A stretch of DNA of 35,648 bases from Porogramme epimiltina (Eukaryota > Basidiomycota > Agaricomycetes > Polyporales > Polyporaceae), in contig FTLJ01000378.1 in NCBI GenBank assembly GCA_900155495.1, positions 1 through 35,648 on the forward strand. Reading direction: 5' to 3'. The translations under genes were made by a program, and so were the position numbers. This document shows, piece by piece, positions 33,501 through 35,648 of this stretch (its first letter is position 1; each line of letters opens with the position of its first letter). The notes beneath the pieces are model-generated. The model made no database searches. It had not been told where the DNA came from and worked only from the letters and a program-made list of their open reading frames with translations.

Positions 33501-33700
33501 GAGCGCGGCGAGTGGGGAGAGAGCAGGGGCGGCGAGGACGATGAGTTGCCCAGTCGGGATGCGGGGCAGGGGAGTGATCGGAGGGAGGGTAGGGCCTTTG
33601 TGGCGCCGCCGCCGGAGCAGTGCCGGCGCACGTCGATCACTGTCCGAATCTGCCGTTTGCGTTTAGGTGGCCGCAGGGTGAGCACACCACCGACCGACCC
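30576..33700. other. Very GC-rich block with plus-strand intron-like modules, no resolved gene
   Basis: For about 3 kb the sequence is far more GC-rich than its surroundings, often above 75% per line, and frames stay open on both strands simply because stop codons are rare. Three plus-strand introns look real by their signals: 30576-30625 (GTAAGC...TTTCCAG, followed at once by CGCCATGG), 31928-31993 (GTGAGT...CTTCCAG) and 32098-32175 (GTGCGC...CACTAAT...CTTCTAG). Between the last two, SLRRIWAGRLDAVAHP and SPDEGWFVLAQ read like protein, but the frame then meets a stop. The ATG at 30630 opens an Arg/Pro/Ala-rich frame to 31154. A GC-rich gene or non-coding transcript is possible; I cannot assign either. 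Confidence 0.35.
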
Positions 33701-34175
33701 GCCGTCTGTCCCGGCCGAGTCCCCGTCGAGGTGCGTCCCTGTTCGCGCGGGCCAAGCAGGGCAGCCCAGGGAACACAGCGCAGGCGAGCAGCCATCACCC
33801 GCGTCACGCCCTCTTCGCCAACGCGAATATTCTATTCCTCTGCCGACGCCTTCCTCTCTCGCACGCTGCCAGCCTCGCCCCGTATTTTCAATATTCCCCG
33901 TCCATCACTCGCACATTAATTCGTCCACCACACACCCAGACACGCCCATCCTCCCGGCTACGTCGCCTCGCACCCCTCCCCTCCAAAAATGCCTATTTGA
34001 CTACGATCATCCCGGTCTCTTCCTCCCTCCTTCTCCCATCCTCCTCTAGTGCACCCGCTCACAGACGCACGACCCTTCCTTCCCCCCAATTCACTCCCCC
34101 ACTGCGTTCCCTCCGCGGACCTTTTGCCGCCCTCCTTCTTGGCGCGAACCCTCCCCAGTCTCCTTCCTCGGCCCT

Positions 34176-34182
34176 TATATAT
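34176..34182 (+). promoter_or_regulatory. TATA box of the ICMT-like gene
   Basis: TATATAT lies 213-219 bp before the ATG at 34395. From about 33800 to 34390 the plus strand is dominated by C and T, including a long CCCTTCC/CTCC-rich stretch, the usual pyrimidine-rich core promoter and leader of filamentous fungi. Confidence 0.55.
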
Positions 34183-34394
34183 CCGCCACTCCCGTACGTC
34201 TTCAACCCTTTGACTTCACCTCCCTTCCGCCGCCCCATCCCCCCTCCCTTCCATCTCCTCATCACCCATCTTACCCCTCTCCCCGCACAGCCCTCGACGC
34301 ATTGGCGCACGCAAACGAACGACCCCAACGACCCCGACGGCTCCGCCGCGCCCTCCCATACATCCTCATTGTCCTCCTCATCAGACTCACGACC

Positions 34395-35509
34395 ATGCAC
34401 GCCGCCGTCGCAGAAATAATGTCATCAGACGCGCTCCCGCCCCTCATCAAGCTCGCCGCCCTCCTCGCGACCGGCTGCGCCGTCCACCGCTCGCTCTCGC
34501 CCCCCAACCCGCCAGCACCACCAAAGACGTGCATCGACAACCGCACGCTCTTCGAGCGCGCGATCCGTCACGTCACTTTCTGCAGCAAGGTATGTGGCTC
34601 CGTCCACATTCCCGCGATGCCTATCGCGCCACCCGCCTACCCCGGCCGTCCACCAACGCCGCATGACCCTACCTGCGTCCCTGCTTCAGCAGGGTCCTGC
34701 GTCGAGTCAGACCATACGAGAAGGGAGGAAGGTCCCTGCGGCGGGAAGGCGGGCGGGACTGGAACCCTAATCCTCGCTACGCCCGTACGCGCGCTCACCC
34801 AGGCTGCCGTTTTTCTTTGTGTTCACAGATGATGACCTGGGCAGCGGTCCTCGCCGACGCGCTCGTCACGATCCACCTCGCGAGCCCGTCGCCCCTCACC
34901 CGCCCATTCGCGGCTGCGCTCCTTCCCTCCCTCCCCGCACCCCAAAACGGCCTCGCGGCCGCGCTCGACCCCGCGCCAACACCACCTTCGACGCCGCTCG
35001 CGCTCGCGCACGCGCTCCTCGCGCCGTCGGCGCTGCTGCTGCTCGGCGCCGCGGCGGCGGTGGCGGGCGCCGCGCTGCGCGTCGCGTGCTTCCGCGCGCT
35101 GGGCCCGCTCTTCACGTTCGAGCTCACGATCTGCCCCGCGCACACGCTCGTCACGAGCGGGCCGTACGCGCGCGTGCGCCACCCGAGCTACACGGGCGTG
35201 TACCTCACGCTGCTCGGCGCGTCCGCGGTGATGCTCGCGCCCGGCGCGTGGCTGCGCGAGGCGTGGCTCGCGCCCGCGCTGTGGGCCTTGCTTGGTGCAG
35301 GTGCGGGCTCGACGGAGGGGATCTGGGGCGCGCGGGCGGTGCTGGCGTGCGCGTTTGCGCTGTTCTGGGCGACGAAGGTGTTCTACGCGCTCCGGAGCAC
35401 GAACAGGCGCGTCGTGACCGAGGACGGGGAGCTGCATCGCGTGTTCGGGGCGCAGTGGGAGGAGTGGGCCGCGCGCGTGCGGTGGCGGCTGCTGCCTGGG
35501 GTGTACTGA
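34395..35509 (+). CDS. Isoprenylcysteine carboxyl methyltransferase (ICMT/Ste14)-like membrane protein
   Basis: Two exons (34395-34589 and 34829-35509) with a 239-nt intron give 291 residues. About five membrane helices are visible: residues near 13-33, 66-84, a long Ala/Leu helix after the Pro-rich loop, the helix starting YTGVYLTLLGASAVML, and one in VLACAFALFWATKVFYAL. The signature TSGPYARVRHPSYTGVY and the C-terminal EDGELHRVFGAQWEEW followed by RLLPGVY are the S-adenosylmethionine and prenylcysteine-binding elements of the ICMT family. These ER enzymes methylate the C-terminal prenylcysteine of CaaX proteins such as Ras and mating pheromones. Agaricomycetes carry several ICMT-like paralogues, so this need not be the main Ste14. 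Exon 2 is extremely GC-rich at third positions. The start is the first in-frame ATG. Confidence 0.88.
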
Positions 35510-35648
35510 GCTCGCGTGCGGGGGGACAGGGGCGGCGGCGGCGGGACCGGGCGGAGGGGGGAGGGGGTGCCCGCCGTGCGGGACGGGTGGGAGGCGTCGC
35601 TGGGCTTAGAGTATGTTCGGGACTGCACCTACTATTTTCATGCCCCGG

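Noticed and set aside
33240..34049. 269-codon plus-strand frame upstream of the ICMT-like gene
   Set aside because: It runs from G-rich to C/T-rich promoter sequence without motif, and its amino-acid make-up simply follows base composition.

Overview
The window looks like nuclear chromosomal DNA of a filamentous basidiomycete, probably an Agaricomycete close to the Polyporales. The reasons are high and patchy GC, genes cut by many short introns (mostly about 45-80 nt, GT-AG plus two GC-AG), pyrimidine-rich leaders before start codons, and proteins of clearly fungal type. There is no operon structure, Shine-Dalgarno signal, CRISPR array, rRNA, convincing tRNA, or recognisable transposase or reverse transcriptase. 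All gene models were spliced by hand by matching splice signals and reading phase; none was compared with a database.

Layout. 1-237: 3' part of a gene whose product carries a GATA-like Cys motif. 1230-3131 (-): ten-exon BEM46/ABHD13-type alpha/beta hydrolase. 4565-5377 (+): small secreted hydrophobic protein with a TATA box. 6387-7481 (-) and 7830-10057 (+): a head-to-head pair, a Cue1-like CUE protein and an FAF2/Ubx2-like UBA-UAS-UBX protein, sharing 348 bp of promoter. 10636-11627 (+): C2H2 zinc-finger protein. 12067-12963 (+): lineage-type hypothetical protein. 13.4-13.9 kb: polypurine tract with a GAAA microsatellite. 14018-16602 (-): Ser/Thr kinase. 17731-18494 (-): new candidate gene, or an extension of its neighbour. 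18894-21805 (-): Stealth-family, Xpt1-like sugar-phosphate transferase with a 10-nt micro-exon. 23128-25282 (-): second C2H2 protein. 25.7-26.4 kb (-): broken exon-like pieces. 26716-28104 and 28609-29166 (-): two proteins of unknown function. 29929-30344 (-): exon-like pieces of an unrecognised gene. 30.6-33.7 kb: very GC-rich block with plus-strand intron-like modules but no resolvable gene. 34395-35509 (+): ICMT/Ste14-like membrane methyltransferase.

Functionally the neighbours are mostly unrelated, as is usual in fungi. The exception is the divergent CUE/UBX pair. In yeast Cue1 brings the ubiquitin-conjugating enzyme Ubc7 to the ER membrane, and Ubx2 brings the Cdc48/p97 extraction ATPase to the same site, so this pair would encode two successive steps of ER-associated degradation from one promoter. 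The Xpt1-like transferase and the ICMT-like enzyme also act in the secretory pathway or endomembranes. I did not find a defence, mobile or biosynthetic system. The most novel items are the divergent ERAD pair, the candidate gene butted against XPT1, and the unresolved 29.9-33.7 kb region.
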